Below are positions 18,778 to 27,591 of a DNA stretch of 41,876 bases, one piece after another. Under the pieces are notes generated by a model that was given only the letters and a program-made list of their open reading frames with translations, was not told where the DNA came from and ran no database searches. The translations under genes were made by a program, and so were the position numbers. The stretch lies in contig NZ_BDAY01000100.1 in assembly GCF_001612685.1 (NCBI RefSeq), forward strand, positions 1-41,876. Direction: 5' to 3'. How positions within the stretch are numbered: the first letter of the stretch is position 1; each line of letters opens with the position of its first letter. The stretch is from Nocardia altamirensis NBRC 108246 (GTDB lineage Bacteria; Actinomycetota; Actinomycetes; Mycobacteriales; Mycobacteriaceae).

Positions 18778-19218
18778 ATGACTTCGGGCGAGCAGACAGC
18801 AGCGGCGGCGGCAGGACAGCAAGGCGAGCAGACCGCTGCGTCGTTCTACGACGCGGTCGGTGGCGCCGACACGTTCCGGCGGATCGTCGCGTCGTTCTAC
18901 CGCGAGGTGGCCACCGACGAGGTGCTGCGCCCGCTCTACCCGGAGGAAGACCTCGGCCCGGCCGAACGCAGGCTGCGCATGTTCCTCGAGCAGTACTGGG
19001 GCGGACCGCGCACCTACTCCGACGAACGTGGCCATCCGCGGCTGCGGATGCGGCACAACCCGTTCACCATCGGTCCGCTGGAACGCGACGCCTGGCTGCG
19101 CTGCATGCACATCGCTGTTGCCGAGATCGAGCCCGAGGTGCTCGATGACGAACATCGCAAGGCGCTGCTCGATTATCTGGAGATGGCGGCGAATTCGCTG
19201 ATGAACGCGCCCTGGTAG
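18778..19218 (+). CDS. glbO: Truncated hemoglobin GlbO (group II)
   Basis: A 146-residue group II (trHbO) globin. The core is FYDAVGGADTFRRIVASFYREVATDEVLRPLYP, then MFLEQYWGGPRTYSD and the proximal-histidine segment RLRMRHNPFTIG, followed by DAWLRCM with the conserved Trp at G8. These globins bind O2 tightly and have been linked to respiration and NO or peroxide handling in mycobacteria. An N-terminal Gln/Ala-rich extension of about 20 residues precedes the fold. The ATG at 18778 was chosen over upstream in-frame codons because the family begins shortly before the FYDAVGG motif and GAGAGGG lies just before it. aglA follows in the same direction after 133 nt. Confidence 0.93.
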   Translation: MTSGEQTAAAAAGQQGEQTAASFYDAVGGADTFRRIVASFYREVATDEVLRPLYPEEDLGPAERRLRMFLEQYWGGPRTYSDERGHPRLRMRHNPFTIGPLERDAWLRCMHIAVAEIEPEVLDDEHRKALLDYLEMAANSLMNAPW

Positions 19219-19351
19219 GGGCGTTTGGGTCGAGAGCCGCGCCGGGCCGAGGGTTTTCGGGCGCATTGACGGAAGCTGGCGATTTGCCCGAAGTCGAGAA
19301 TGCTGCTCCTCGTTAGGGTTTTTGCCGCAAGTCTTTGGCACTATTACTGGT

Positions 19352-20953
19352 GTGACTGATGCACCAGCCGTACGGGCGCCGGTGGATCGCACCACGCAAC
19401 CATGGTGGCGATCGGCCGTGTTCTACCAGGTTTATCCGAGATCCTTCGCGGATTCCGGCGGCGACGGGGTCGGTGACCTCGGCGGAGTCCGCGACAAGCT
19501 CGGCTATCTCGAGCTGCTCGGCGTCGACGCACTGTGGATCTGCCCGGTGATGCGTTCACCGATGGCCGACGGTGGCTACGACGTCGCTGATCCTCGCGAT
19601 ATCGACCCGCTGTTCGGCGGGCTCGTCGCGATGGACGAACTCATCGCCGAGGCGCATTTCCGCCATCTCAAGATCACGATGGACCTGGTGCCGAACCACA
19701 CCAGCAGCGAACATCCCTGGTTCCTCGCCGCACGCGACGCAGGCCCCGGCAGCCCGGAGCGCGCCCGCTACTACTTCCGCGACGGACGCGGACCCGACGG
19801 CGCCGAGCCCCCGAACAACTGGCCGAGCATCTTCGGCGGCCCGGCCTGGACCAGGGTCACCGAACCCGATGGCACCCCCGGCCAGTGGTATCTGCACATT
19901 TTCGCGCCGGAGCAGCCCGACCTGAACTGGGAAAACCCCGAGGTCGCCGCGGATTTCGAGAAGACACTGCGGTTCTGGCTCGATCGTGGCGTCGACGGAT
20001 TCCGGATCGACGTCGCGCACGGCATGGCGAAGCCGGAAGGCCTGCCCGACATGGCGGAGGTCAAGTCCGCGCTGCTGGTCAACGACGACGACGATCTGCG
20101 GTTCAACCAGCCGGGCGTGCACGAGATCCACCGCCGCATCCGCAAGGTGCTCGACGACTACCCGGAAGCGATCACGGTCGGCGAGGTGTGGGTCAACGAC
20201 AACGTCCGGTTCAGCGAGTACGTCCGCCCCGACGAACTCCACCTCGCCTTCAACTTCCGGCTGGCCGAGACCGAGTTCGACGCCGACGCCATCCGTGACG
20301 CGATCGACAATTCGCTGGCCGCGGTCGGACCGGTGTCCGCGACGCCGACCTGGACGCTGTCCAATCACGACATCAAGCGCGAGGTCACCCGCTACGGCGA
20401 CGGTGCGGCCGGGGTGGCGCGGGCCCGCGCGATGCTGCTGCTCGAGCTCGGCCTGCCCGGCTCGGTGTTCATCTACAACGGCGCCGAGCTCGGCCTGCCG
20501 AACGTGGACGACCTGCCCGACGAAGTGCTGCAGGACCCGGCCTGGGAGCGGTCGGGGCACACCGAACGCGGACGCGACGGTTGTCGCGTGCCGATCCCGT
20601 GGGAGGGCGCCAAGCCGCCGTTCGGGTTCACCACCGGGCAGCCCTGGCTACCGATGCCCGCCGACTGGGCGGGCTTGACGGTGGAGACCCAGCTAGAGGA
20701 GCTCGGCTCCACCCTTTCGCTGTATCGGATGGCCATCGAATTGCGCCGCATCCGACCGGAATTCGCGGGCGACTTCATCGAGTGGTACGGCAGCCCGCCC
20801 GGCTGTCTCGCCTTCCGCAGGAAAGGCGGACTGGTCTGTGTGCTGAACGCGTCGGCGACGCCGACCCAGCTGCCACCCGGTGATGTGCTGCTGGCGAGCG
20901 CGCCACTGGAGGGCGGTCAGCTGCCGCCGAACACGGCCGCCTGGCTGGTCTGA
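19352..20953 (+). CDS. aglA: Alpha-glucosidase, GH13 family (AglA-like)
   Basis: A 533-residue cytoplasmic GH13 enzyme starting at GTG 19352; a TTG 30 nt upstream is an alternative. The (beta/alpha)8 barrel shows VFYQVYPRSFADSGGDGVGD, the MDLVPNHTS motif, nucleophile Asp220 in GFRIDVAHGM, acid/base Glu278 in VGEVW and Asp340 in SNHD. The long WPSIFGGPAWT insertion and DLNWENPEV are typical of oligo-1,6-glucosidase or alpha-glucosidase members acting on short malto-oligosaccharides or sucrose-like substrates. In mycobacteria the orthologue Rv2471 also sits beside glbO, which supports the name. There is no signal peptide. Confidence 0.92.
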   Translation: MTDAPAVRAPVDRTTQPWWRSAVFYQVYPRSFADSGGDGVGDLGGVRDKLGYLELLGVDALWICPVMRSPMADGGYDVADPRDIDPLFGGLVAMDELIAEAHFRHLKITMDLVPNHTSSEHPWFLAARDAGPGSPERARYYFRDGRGPDGAEPPNNWPSIFGGPAWTRVTEPDGTPGQWYLHIFAPEQPDLNWENPEVAADFEKTLRFWLDRGVDGFRIDVAHGMAKPEGLPDMAEVKSALLVNDDDDLRFNQPGVHEIHRRIRKVLDDYPEAITVGEVWVNDNVRFSEYVRPDELHLAFNFRLAETEFDADAIRDAIDNSLAAVGPVSATPTWTLSNHDIKREVTRYGDGAAGVARARAMLLLELGLPGSVFIYNGAELGLPNVDDLPDEVLQDPAWERSGHTERGRDGCRVPIPWEGAKPPFGFTTGQPWLPMPADWAGLTVETQLEELGSTLSLYRMAIELRRIRPEFAGDFIEWYGSPPGCLAFRRKGGLVCVLNASATPTQLPPGDVLLASAPLEGGQLPPNTAAWLV

Positions 20954-21078
20954 AACCTGCGGCGGGGAGCGGAGGTGGCCCGCGTAGGGCCGGCGATCGC
21001 CGCCACTTCGACCCCGACACGAGGCATGCACTCGAACCAGACGGCGAACTACTACACAGCATCGTCTACCGTTGGACC

Positions 21079-21354
21079 GTGAGCATTCTCGAGACAGTGC
21101 TGATCTTCCTCGGCATCCCGCTGGTGATTTACGGCGCGATCGCCGGATTGTCGTATCTCGGTAAGCCATACGCTGGTGACAAGCCGGCCCACTTCGACCT
21201 AGGTCAGCAGTGGACTCAGGCTCCGGTGCTGTGGAGTGCGACCGACGAGGTGACCTCGACCGGTCATCACGAGGCTGCGTCGCATGGACACCATGCGGCG
21301 ATCGAAGCCAACCAGGCGGAGCTGATCGGAGGCCGGGCAAGTGGCAAGTTCTAA
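21079..21354 (+). CDS. Small membrane protein with a His-rich tail
   Basis: A 91-residue protein from a GTG start, with one strong N-terminal helix (ILETVLIFLGIPLVIYGAIAGL, residues about 3-24) and a second Gly/Tyr patch, then a soluble tail carrying HHEAASHGHH (residues about 62-71) and ending GGRASGKF. The seven His/Glu residues could bind a metal, but no family is recognised. The membrane anchor pattern recalls small cytochrome-associated proteins, without enough signal to name it. It overlaps the next gene by 14 nt, so both are likely made together. TCTACC lies about 10 nt before the start and could be a -10 for a near-leaderless mRNA. Confidence 0.75.
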   Translation: MSILETVLIFLGIPLVIYGAIAGLSYLGKPYAGDKPAHFDLGQQWTQAPVLWSATDEVTSTGHHEAASHGHHAAIEANQAELIGGRASGKF

Positions 21355-21805
21355 TTGGCCTGCGGTGGTCGAGGCCGACCTGCCGCACGGGTACGTCGTC
21401 ACCACCAGCGGGCGCGTCTCCGGCGTGCACGAGGCGGGCGACGTGTTCAAGGAAGCCCCGTTCAGCGATGACGAGCGGCTGGCGATGGACAACGTGCTCA
21501 CCGAGGCGACCCGCGCGACCAAGGTGCGGTTCAACGTCTACATCGGCGATCTCGGTGCCGATCCGGCCGCGGGCGCGGACGCGATCTTCCCGTCGACGCC
21601 GGAGGCGGCCCGCTCGGTGCTGATCGCCGTCTCGCCCAACGACAAGGCGATCGAGGTCCGCTCCGGCCACGACGTCGCCGACCGTGCGAACGACCGCGTC
21701 TGCCAGCTCGGCGTCACCGCCGCGCTCAGCTCGTTCCGGCAGGGGCAGCTGATCGACGGACTGGTTTCGGCGGTCCGCGTGATGGCCGCCGCCATCGGTC
21801 GCTGA
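21341..21805 (+). CDS. DUF5130 (TPM-like) protein
   Basis: A 154-residue protein from a GTG start inside the end of the small membrane protein gene. The core (LTEATRATKVRFNVYIGDLG, then VLIAVSPNDKAIEVRSGHDVADRANDRVCQLGV) resembles the TPM fold with a beta-alpha-beta core, as in DUF5130 proteins of Corynebacteriales. From memory the mycobacterial counterpart (Rv2468c) also neighbours pepN. It has no signal peptide or membrane segment and may associate with the coupled membrane protein. The function is unknown. A 14-bp terminator hairpin follows. Confidence 0.8.
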   Translation: MASSNWPAVVEADLPHGYVVTTSGRVSGVHEAGDVFKEAPFSDDERLAMDNVLTEATRATKVRFNVYIGDLGADPAAGADAIFPSTPEAARSVLIAVSPNDKAIEVRSGHDVADRANDRVCQLGVTAALSSFRQGQLIDGLVSAVRVMAAAIGR

Positions 21806-21842
21806 GTTTCGTCCGCCGCCAGGCGGAGTCACGAGCATGCTT

Positions 21843-21874
21843 CCGGCGCGCTCACCTTCGGGTGAGCGCGCCGG
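21843..21874 (+). terminator. Perfect 14-bp hairpin with UUCG loop
   Basis: Arms 21843-21856 and 21861-21874 with a TTCG tetraloop, 38 nt after the DUF5130 stop. It is followed by only a weak T-run (TGGCGTTTC). A likely terminator for the two-gene unit. Confidence 0.8.
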
Positions 21875-21979
21875 TGGCGTTTCTGGGGGTTCGAGCACGC
21901 AGACGCGGATTTTTCGATTATCGCTAGCACCAAAAGTTGGGGTTGGCGACTTTCGGGCGTTGCCCGCACGGTTGGGGGC

Positions 21980-22777
21980 ATGAAGATTCTCGTCACCGGA
22001 GCAACTGGAAACATCGGACGCAAGGTCGTCGACCACCTCCTCGCGGGTGGTGCCGAGGATGTCCGCGCACTCACCAACAATCCGGCGCGGGCCGCGTTGC
22101 CCGCCGAAGTCGAAGTCGCGGAAGGCTATTTGGGGCGGGTGTCGTCGCTGCCCGCCGCGTTCGACGGCGTGGACCGGATGTATCTCGCGCCGCTGCTCGA
22201 CACCATCGACGAGGTGGTCGCGCTGGCCAAGGCGGCCGGTGTCCGGCAGATCGTCGACCTGTCCGGGGAAGCGCACTGGACGCCGATCGCGCAGGCGGTG
22301 GAGAACTCCGGCGTCGAGTGGACCCATCTGTCGGCGGGGGAGTTCACCGAGAACGCCAGCGTCTGGACCGACCAGATCAAGGAGTCCGACGAGATTCGTG
22401 ATCCGTACCCGGAACTCGCGAACGCACCGACGAACATGGACGACATCGCCAGGGTCGCGGCCAAGGTCCTGCTCTCCGACGGACACGTCGGGAAGAACTA
22501 TGAGCTCACCGGTCCGGAGCTGGTCACGAGGGCCGACAAGATCCGGCTCATCGGCGCGGCGCTCGGCCGCGACCTCAACGTGGTGAAAGTGTCACGCGAG
22601 GAAGGGATTCGAGTGTTCAGCCGCGGGATGGACGAGTCCGCCGAATGGTATGTGGACGCGCTGGCGGGCATGGTGGATTACGCCCCCGAGCCGACCACCA
22701 CCGTCGCCGACGTCACCGGGGTGCCCGCAATACCCTTCGCCCAGTGGGCGATTGCCAACGCCGACCTGTTCCGCTGA
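21980..22777 (+). CDS. NmrA-like NAD(P)-binding reductase/epimerase
   Basis: A 265-residue atypical short-chain dehydrogenase. The N-terminal Rossmann motif is ILVTGATGNIGRKVVDHL (residues 3-20), with the arginine-containing LTNNPAR turn that typically favours NADP. There is no YxxxK catalytic pair; this places it with the NmrA/NAD(P)H-binding family acting as redox sensors or on quinones and isoflavones. The ATG follows GTTGGGGGC. It is monocistronic and convergent with pepN, sharing a bidirectional terminator. The upstream 105 nt after the DUF5130 terminator is AT-richer and likely holds its promoter. Confidence 0.85.
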   Translation: MKILVTGATGNIGRKVVDHLLAGGAEDVRALTNNPARAALPAEVEVAEGYLGRVSSLPAAFDGVDRMYLAPLLDTIDEVVALAKAAGVRQIVDLSGEAHWTPIAQAVENSGVEWTHLSAGEFTENASVWTDQIKESDEIRDPYPELANAPTNMDDIARVAAKVLLSDGHVGKNYELTGPELVTRADKIRLIGAALGRDLNVVKVSREEGIRVFSRGMDESAEWYVDALAGMVDYAPEPTTTVADVTGVPAIPFAQWAIANADLFR

Positions 22778-22806
22778 ACACGGCTTGGTGGATGCGCCGC
22801 TGAAAC

Positions 22807-22844
22807 GACAAGCACCGAGCCGGTGGGCCGGCTCGGTGCTTGTC
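22807..22844. terminator. Bidirectional 17-bp terminator hairpin
   Basis: Perfect arms at 22807-22823 and 22828-22844 with loop TGGG, placed between the convergent NmrA-like and pepN genes. Confidence 0.85.
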
Positions 22845-22882
22845 TGAGCTACCAGTCAGCGGGATCCCGCCGACTGCTCTGC

Positions 22883-25462
22883 CTACGAGACGTCGAAGGC
22901 GCGAGCGCGCAGTGCCCGCTCCACTCCCGCCTTGCCCTCGACGACCAAGCGGCGCAAGGCCGGTGGGTGGTCACCCGCGAGGAACTTGTCGGCGACGGCG
23001 ACGGCATCCTCGGTGACCGCCCACGCCGGGGAGAGCCCGACGACCACGGTCTGCGCGACCTCGCTGGAGCGCCGCTCCCACACGCCGGGGACCTCGGCGA
23101 AGTACCGGTCGACGTAGGGGGCGAGCAGTTCGCTCTGTCCGGCAGGCGCGAAGCCCGTGACGATCGAGCGGGCGGTGATGTTGGGGATGGAGTCGTCGTC
23201 CATCACCTTCGTCCAGGCCTGCTCCTTCGCCGCGGCGTTGGGACGCGCGGTCGCGGCCGTCTGTGCGTGCCGCTTGCCCGCCGCGGTCGGGTCCTTGGCG
23301 AGTACTGCGTCGATGAACGGGGTTTCGAGGCCGTCGGCGTCGATCCGGCCGGCCGCGGCCAGCGCGATCACGAGCCGCCAGCGCAGGTCGGTGTCGATCA
23401 CCAGTCCGGCGAGACCGGCCTCGGCCGGGTCGCCGTCGAGCAGCGCGTACAGCACGTCGACGATGGCGGGGGACAGCTTGGCGGCGGTGAGCGCGTTGAC
23501 GAACGCCAGCTGGTGATCCGAGCCCGCCTCGGCGGCGCGGGCGAGCTCGAGCACCCGCTCGGTGTAGGCGGCCCAGCCGGTGCTCTGCGCCCACGCCGGG
23601 TCGGCGTAGCTCTTGAGCGCGAGGTTGGCCTGCATCAGGAGCCGTTGCACCACACCGATTTCCGACTCGGCGCCGATGCCGCGCTGGACGAGGGCGAGGT
23701 AGTCGCGGGCCCGGAACTCGGCCTGCCTGGTCATTTCCCATGCCGCCGACCAGGCGAGGGTGCGTGGCAGCGATTCGGCGATGTCGCCGATCCGGTTGAT
23801 CAGCACGTCGAGCGAGTCCGCGTCGAGCCGCACCGAGCAGTAGGTCAGGTCGTCGTCGTTGATCAGCACGAACTGCCCGCTCGGCACGCCGACCAGATCC
23901 GGAACCTCGGTGCGCTCGGTCGCGTCCAGATCGAGCTCGACGCGCTTGGTGCGCACCAGCTTTCCGTCCTGGTCGTCGTAGACGCCGATCGCGAGCCGGT
24001 GCACGCGACGCTCGCCCGCGCCGGGCTCGGCGCCGCTCTGCAGGACGGCGAACGAGGTGAACTTGCCCTCGACGTCGACCTGGAAGTCGGGGCGCAGCGT
24101 GTTGAGGCCGGTGGTCTTGAGCCACTGCGCGCCCCACTCGGAAAGGTCACGGCCGGAGGACTTCTCGAGCGCGGCGAGCAGGTCGTCGAAGGTCGCGTTG
24201 GCGTAGGCGTGGTCGGCGAAGTAGGCGCGCAACCCGGCAAGGAACGGGTCCAAGCCCACGTAGGCGACAAGCTGCTTGAGCACGCTCGCGCCCTTGGCGT
24301 AGGTGATGCCGTCGAAGTTGACCTCGACCGCGGCCAGGTCGGGAATGTCCGCGGCGATCGGGTGGGTGGAGGGCAGCTGGTCCTGCACGTACGCCCAGGA
24401 CTTCTCCACGTTCGCGAAAGTGGTCCATGCGCCGGTGTATTCGGTGGCCTCGGACTGGCAGAGCACCGAGGCGAAGGTCGCGAACGACTCGTTCAGCCAC
24501 AGGTCGTCCCACCACTTCATGGTGACCAGGTCGCCGAACCACATGTGCGCCATCTCGTGCAGCACGGTCTCGGCGCGGCGCTCGTAGGACGCGCGGGTGA
24601 CCTTGGAGCGGAAGACGTAGTCCTCCAGGTAGGTCACCGCGCCTGCGTTCTCCATCGCGCCCGCGTTGAACTCCGGCACGAACAGCTGGTCGTACTTGCC
24701 GAACGCGTACGGCACGCCGAAGTTCTTGTGGTAGAAGCCGAATCCCTGCTTGGTCTCGGTGAACAGGCGCTCCTGGTCCATGTGCTCGGCCAGCGAGGCG
24801 CGGCAGTAGATGCCGAGCGGGATGCTGCCGTGTTCGTCGGTGTAGACGTCGGTCCACTGCGCGTACGGGCCTGCGACGAGCGCGACCAGGTAGGTGCTCA
24901 TCTTCGGGGTGGTGCGGAAGATGTGCTTACCCGGTTCCGCCGCAAGGGTTTCCACCACGGCGCCGTTGGAGATGACCTGCCAGTCGGTGGGCGCGGTGAC
25001 GGTGACGTCGAAGGTGGCCTTCAGGTCCGGCTGGTCGAAGCAGGCGAACATCCGCTTGGCATCGGCGGTTTCGAACTGCGAGTACAGGTAGACGGCCTGG
25101 TCGGTGGGGTCGACGAAGCGGTGCAGGCCCTCGCCGGTGTGCGAGTACTCGCAGTCGGCCTCGACGACAAGCTCGTTGGTTTCGGCAAGCCCGGTCAACG
25201 CGATGCCGGTCGACTCGTCGTAGCCGGAGACGTCGATCGCGGTGCCGTTGAGCACTGCCGAGCGGACGCCGCGGGCCACGATGTCGATGAAGGTGTCCGC
25301 GCCCGCGGTCGCGGTGAAGGTGACCGTGCTGCGGGAGAAGAACGTCTGCTCGCCCGGTTTGCCCGCGCCGTCGGTCAGATCCAGGTCGATGCGGTAATTC
25401 TCGACCGACACTGTCGACGCGCGCTGGACCGCTTGGTCGCGAGTCAGGTTCGGGGCAGACAT
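22883..25462 (-). CDS. pepN: Aminopeptidase N (M1 family)
   Basis: An 859-residue cytoplasmic zinc metallo-aminopeptidase. The substrate-binding GAMENAG motif lies about 35 residues before the zinc site HEMAH (His302, Glu303, His306), with the third ligand Glu325 in WLNE. The N-terminal beta domain (residues 15-200) and the long C-terminal helical ERAP1-like domain (from about 530) complete the normal M1 layout, and the length is typical for actinobacterial PepN. It removes N-terminal residues from peptides during turnover. The ATG at 25462 follows CGAAGGAGCC. It is divergent from purC over a 122-nt gap. Confidence 0.96.
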   Translation of the reverse strand: MSAPNLTRDQAVQRASTVSVENYRIDLDLTDGAGKPGEQTFFSRSTVTFTATAGADTFIDIVARGVRSAVLNGTAIDVSGYDESTGIALTGLAETNELVVEADCEYSHTGEGLHRFVDPTDQAVYLYSQFETADAKRMFACFDQPDLKATFDVTVTAPTDWQVISNGAVVETLAAEPGKHIFRTTPKMSTYLVALVAGPYAQWTDVYTDEHGSIPLGIYCRASLAEHMDQERLFTETKQGFGFYHKNFGVPYAFGKYDQLFVPEFNAGAMENAGAVTYLEDYVFRSKVTRASYERRAETVLHEMAHMWFGDLVTMKWWDDLWLNESFATFASVLCQSEATEYTGAWTTFANVEKSWAYVQDQLPSTHPIAADIPDLAAVEVNFDGITYAKGASVLKQLVAYVGLDPFLAGLRAYFADHAYANATFDDLLAALEKSSGRDLSEWGAQWLKTTGLNTLRPDFQVDVEGKFTSFAVLQSGAEPGAGERRVHRLAIGVYDDQDGKLVRTKRVELDLDATERTEVPDLVGVPSGQFVLINDDDLTYCSVRLDADSLDVLINRIGDIAESLPRTLAWSAAWEMTRQAEFRARDYLALVQRGIGAESEIGVVQRLLMQANLALKSYADPAWAQSTGWAAYTERVLELARAAEAGSDHQLAFVNALTAAKLSPAIVDVLYALLDGDPAEAGLAGLVIDTDLRWRLVIALAAAGRIDADGLETPFIDAVLAKDPTAAGKRHAQTAATARPNAAAKEQAWTKVMDDDSIPNITARSIVTGFAPAGQSELLAPYVDRYFAEVPGVWERRSSEVAQTVVVGLSPAWAVTEDAVAVADKFLAGDHPPALRRLVVEGKAGVERALRARAFDVS

Positions 25463-25584
25463 GAGGCTCCTTCGGGTTCGAAGAACTAAGCTCGGGCGTT
25501 CCCCACGATGCCACCTCGGTAAGGTGGCCCGCGCGGGAGTTTTTCCTTAGAACCCTATCGACTCGAACCGGATGGAGCTGTGGA

Positions 25585-26421
25585 GTGAAGCATGTGCACG
25601 CGGGCAAGGTGCGTGACCTTTACGAGGACGGCGAAACACTGCTGCTCGTCGCGTCCGACCGGGTCTCGGTGTACGACGTGGTGCTTCCGACGCCGATCCC
25701 GGACAAGGGCGCTCTGCTGACTCAGCTGTCGAACTGGTGGTTCGACTTCTTCACCGATGTGCCCAACCATGTGGTCTCGGCCACCGATGTGCCCGCCGAG
25801 TTCGCGGGCCGCGCGATCCGGGTCAAGCCGTTGAAGATGGTGCAGGTCGAGTGCATCGCCCGCGGCTACCTGGTCGGCTCGGGGCTGAAGGAGTACCAGC
25901 AGCTCGGCTCGGTGTCCGGGGTTGCGCTGCCGCCCGGTCTGCGCGAGGGCGACAAGCTGCCCGAGCCGATCTTCACGCCGACCACCAAAGCGTCCGAGGG
26001 GCACGACGAGTCCATCACCTTCGAGGACGTGGTGAACCAGGAGGGCCGCGAGGTCGCCGAGCAGCTGCGCGACCTGACCTTGCACGTCTACGCCCGTGGT
26101 GCCGCGCACGCCGCCGAGCGCGGCGTCATCGTCGCCGACACCAAGATCGAGTTGGGCTGGGACGGCGACGTTCTCACCCTCGGTGACGAGGTCCTCACTT
26201 CCGATTCGTCCCGTTTCTGGCCCGCCGCCGAATGGGAACCCGGTCGCCCCCAACGCTCCTTCGACAAGCAGTTCGTCCGCGAATGGGCCACCTCCACCGG
26301 CTGGAACAAGGAGTACCCCGGCCCGGAGATCCCCGCCGACATCGTCGAGGCGACTCGCCAAAAGTACGAAGAGGCCTACGAACTCATCACCGGCCGCGCC
26401 TGGGCCGGCGTGCCGCAGTAG
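25585..26421 (+). CDS. purC: SAICAR synthase (phosphoribosylaminoimidazole-succinocarboxamide synthase)
   Basis: A 278-residue ATP-grasp-like enzyme joining CAIR and aspartate to form SAICAR in purine synthesis. Motifs are HAGKVRDLYEDGE at the N terminus, LLLVASDRVSVYDVVLPTPIPDKG, VECIARGYLVGSG and the signature IVADTKIELGW (residues about 180-191), plus SSRFWP. It starts at GTG 25585; many actinobacterial PurC proteins begin 10-15 residues earlier, but a TGGAGCTG ribosome binding site supports this start. No other pur gene is in the window, so it is transcribed alone here. A GC-rich hairpin follows the stop, then two tRNA genes on the other strand. Confidence 0.94.
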   Translation: MKHVHAGKVRDLYEDGETLLLVASDRVSVYDVVLPTPIPDKGALLTQLSNWWFDFFTDVPNHVVSATDVPAEFAGRAIRVKPLKMVQVECIARGYLVGSGLKEYQQLGSVSGVALPPGLREGDKLPEPIFTPTTKASEGHDESITFEDVVNQEGREVAEQLRDLTLHVYARGAAHAAERGVIVADTKIELGWDGDVLTLGDEVLTSDSSRFWPAAEWEPGRPQRSFDKQFVREWATSTGWNKEYPGPEIPADIVEATRQKYEEAYELITGRAWAGVPQ

Positions 26422-26431
26422 GGGAGAGTGC

Positions 26432-26455
26432 TGCCCGCCGCCTCGGCGGCGGGCA
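26432..26455. terminator. GC-rich hairpin after purC
   Basis: Arms 26432-26442 and 26445-26455 pair perfectly (TGCCCGCCGCC and complement) with a TC turn. There is no U-tract. It lies between purC and the convergent tRNA genes. Confidence 0.6.
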
Positions 26456-26495
26456 CCCGATGGCCCTCGACGAGGACCGAAAGAGTGAAACTTTG

Positions 26496-26569
26496 TCGGG
26501 GTGACAGGATTTGAACCTGCGACCCTCCGCTCCCAAAGCGGATGCGCTACCAAGCTGCGCTACACCCCG
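26496..26569 (-). tRNA. tRNA-Pro (anticodon TGG)
   Basis: A 74-nt cloverleaf with the bacterial tRNA-Pro C1-G72 pair (acceptor CGGGGTG/CACCCCG, discriminator A), D arm GCGC/GCGC, anticodon stem TCCGC/GCGGA with loop TTTGGGA, and T arm GCAGG-TTCAAAT-CCTGT. CCA is not encoded. Confidence 0.95.
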
Positions 26570-26614
26570 TGTCCCTCGCGGTGGCGGTGGCCGCCGTCGA
26601 GGCTGAATTCTGTG

Positions 26615-26688
26615 TGGAGCCGGTGACGGGAATCGAACCCGCGCTATCTGCTTGGAAGGCAGAAGTTCTACCATTGAACTACACCGGC
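26615..26688 (-). tRNA. tRNA-Gly (anticodon TCC)
   Basis: A 74-nt cloverleaf with encoded CCA (complement of 26615-26617), acceptor GCCGGTG/CACCGGC, anticodon loop CTTCCAA within TCTGC/GCAGA, and T loop TTCGATT. It lies 45 nt upstream of tRNA-Pro in the same direction, so both may be processed from one transcript. Confidence 0.95.
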
Positions 26689-27582
26689 AGGCATACGACA
26701 TCGATGGGATCGCCACGATGTCGTGTGCGTTCAGACTGTACCGAACCCTGCTTCAGAAATGCCAATCAGCCCCCGCTCGGCTCGGCCGCGTTAGCACGGC
26801 TGTTGGCGTCGGGGCAACGCACCGCCTACGGTCTTGCACGTCATCGGCCCTGTCGGGGCGACGGCGGGTGAACCAGAACTAAATGAAATTAAAAGGGTTC
26901 TCTTCCTGGAAACTCGGGCGTGTCGGCACGGAAGCGGGGAGCATATGGGACGCGTGACGACTCCTGTCGGGGGGAGCCGTGGCCCACGGGGTGGCCACCA
27001 GTCGCGCCCGAGCGGTCGCGGAGAGGATGCCTGTGTCGACAACGCAACTCGCCGCCGTAACAGGAATTTGTCCTGTTCTTCCGACCACCGGGTGTGCTGC
27101 GGGACGAGAAATCCGTCACCAGTTCCCGATCGGGCCGAAGCCTCGCGCATCCTCGGCAAATCACACGGCTACTGCGATGCGATGCCATGGTCCGCGGTCC
27201 GCTGGACCAAGCGGGCGGCCCCACGGCGTCGACGTGTCGCTGGTGGTCGCGGGGACCCGCTCGGCGCGCATCCATAGCGCGTCGTCAGCGCGTCAGCGCG
27301 CGACTTCTCAGCGAACAAAATTCCTATGTAACGCCAGTGCGATTCCAGCGATCACATACCCGATCGCCATTCGCGAGGGATCGAGAACACGTTGTAAAAC
27401 AGCGTTTTTCGATGCCGGGTGGCTTGCTAGGATCCTTTTTGCCGGACGGGGGTATCTGGAAAGGGGGCGGTGAGCGTGCGCCGAGCCAGGTGGACAGAAC
27501 CGCGTAGCAGTGCGAACGATCGGGGTGACGACGGCACCTGTGCCAGCACAGGGCTTCTGGGTACCGACGTCACCGGCGCCGG
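26689..27582. other. About 0.9 kb without a convincing gene, upstream of the diguanylate cyclase
   Basis: No frame shows normal coding bias. The best plus-strand candidate runs from the ATG at 26945 to 27277 (110 codons, Arg-rich with several Cys) but matches no family I know. Structural features include AACAGGA/TCCTGTT around ATTTG (27059-27077), repeated GCGCGTCAGCGCG steps near 27278-27300, and AAAAC/GTTTT around AGC (27396-27408). TAGGAT at 27428-27433 is a possible -10, which would leave a leader of about 150 nt. Two stretches (26876-26905 and 27303-27415) are clearly AT-richer than the surroundings. This may be a regulatory leader, a non-coding RNA or a decayed gene. Confidence 0.4.
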
Positions 27583-27591
27583 GTGAGTTCG

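Noticed and set aside
22823..25489. An 888-codon open frame on the plus strand
   Set aside because: It is fully antisense to pepN, whose M1 motifs are unmistakable; high GC keeps the complementary frame open.
26940..27080. A possible cyclic di-AMP (ydaO-type) riboswitch
   Set aside because: There are GC-rich pairs and GGGG runs, but I could not fit the conserved core or pseudoknots, and the downstream gene is not a usual target.
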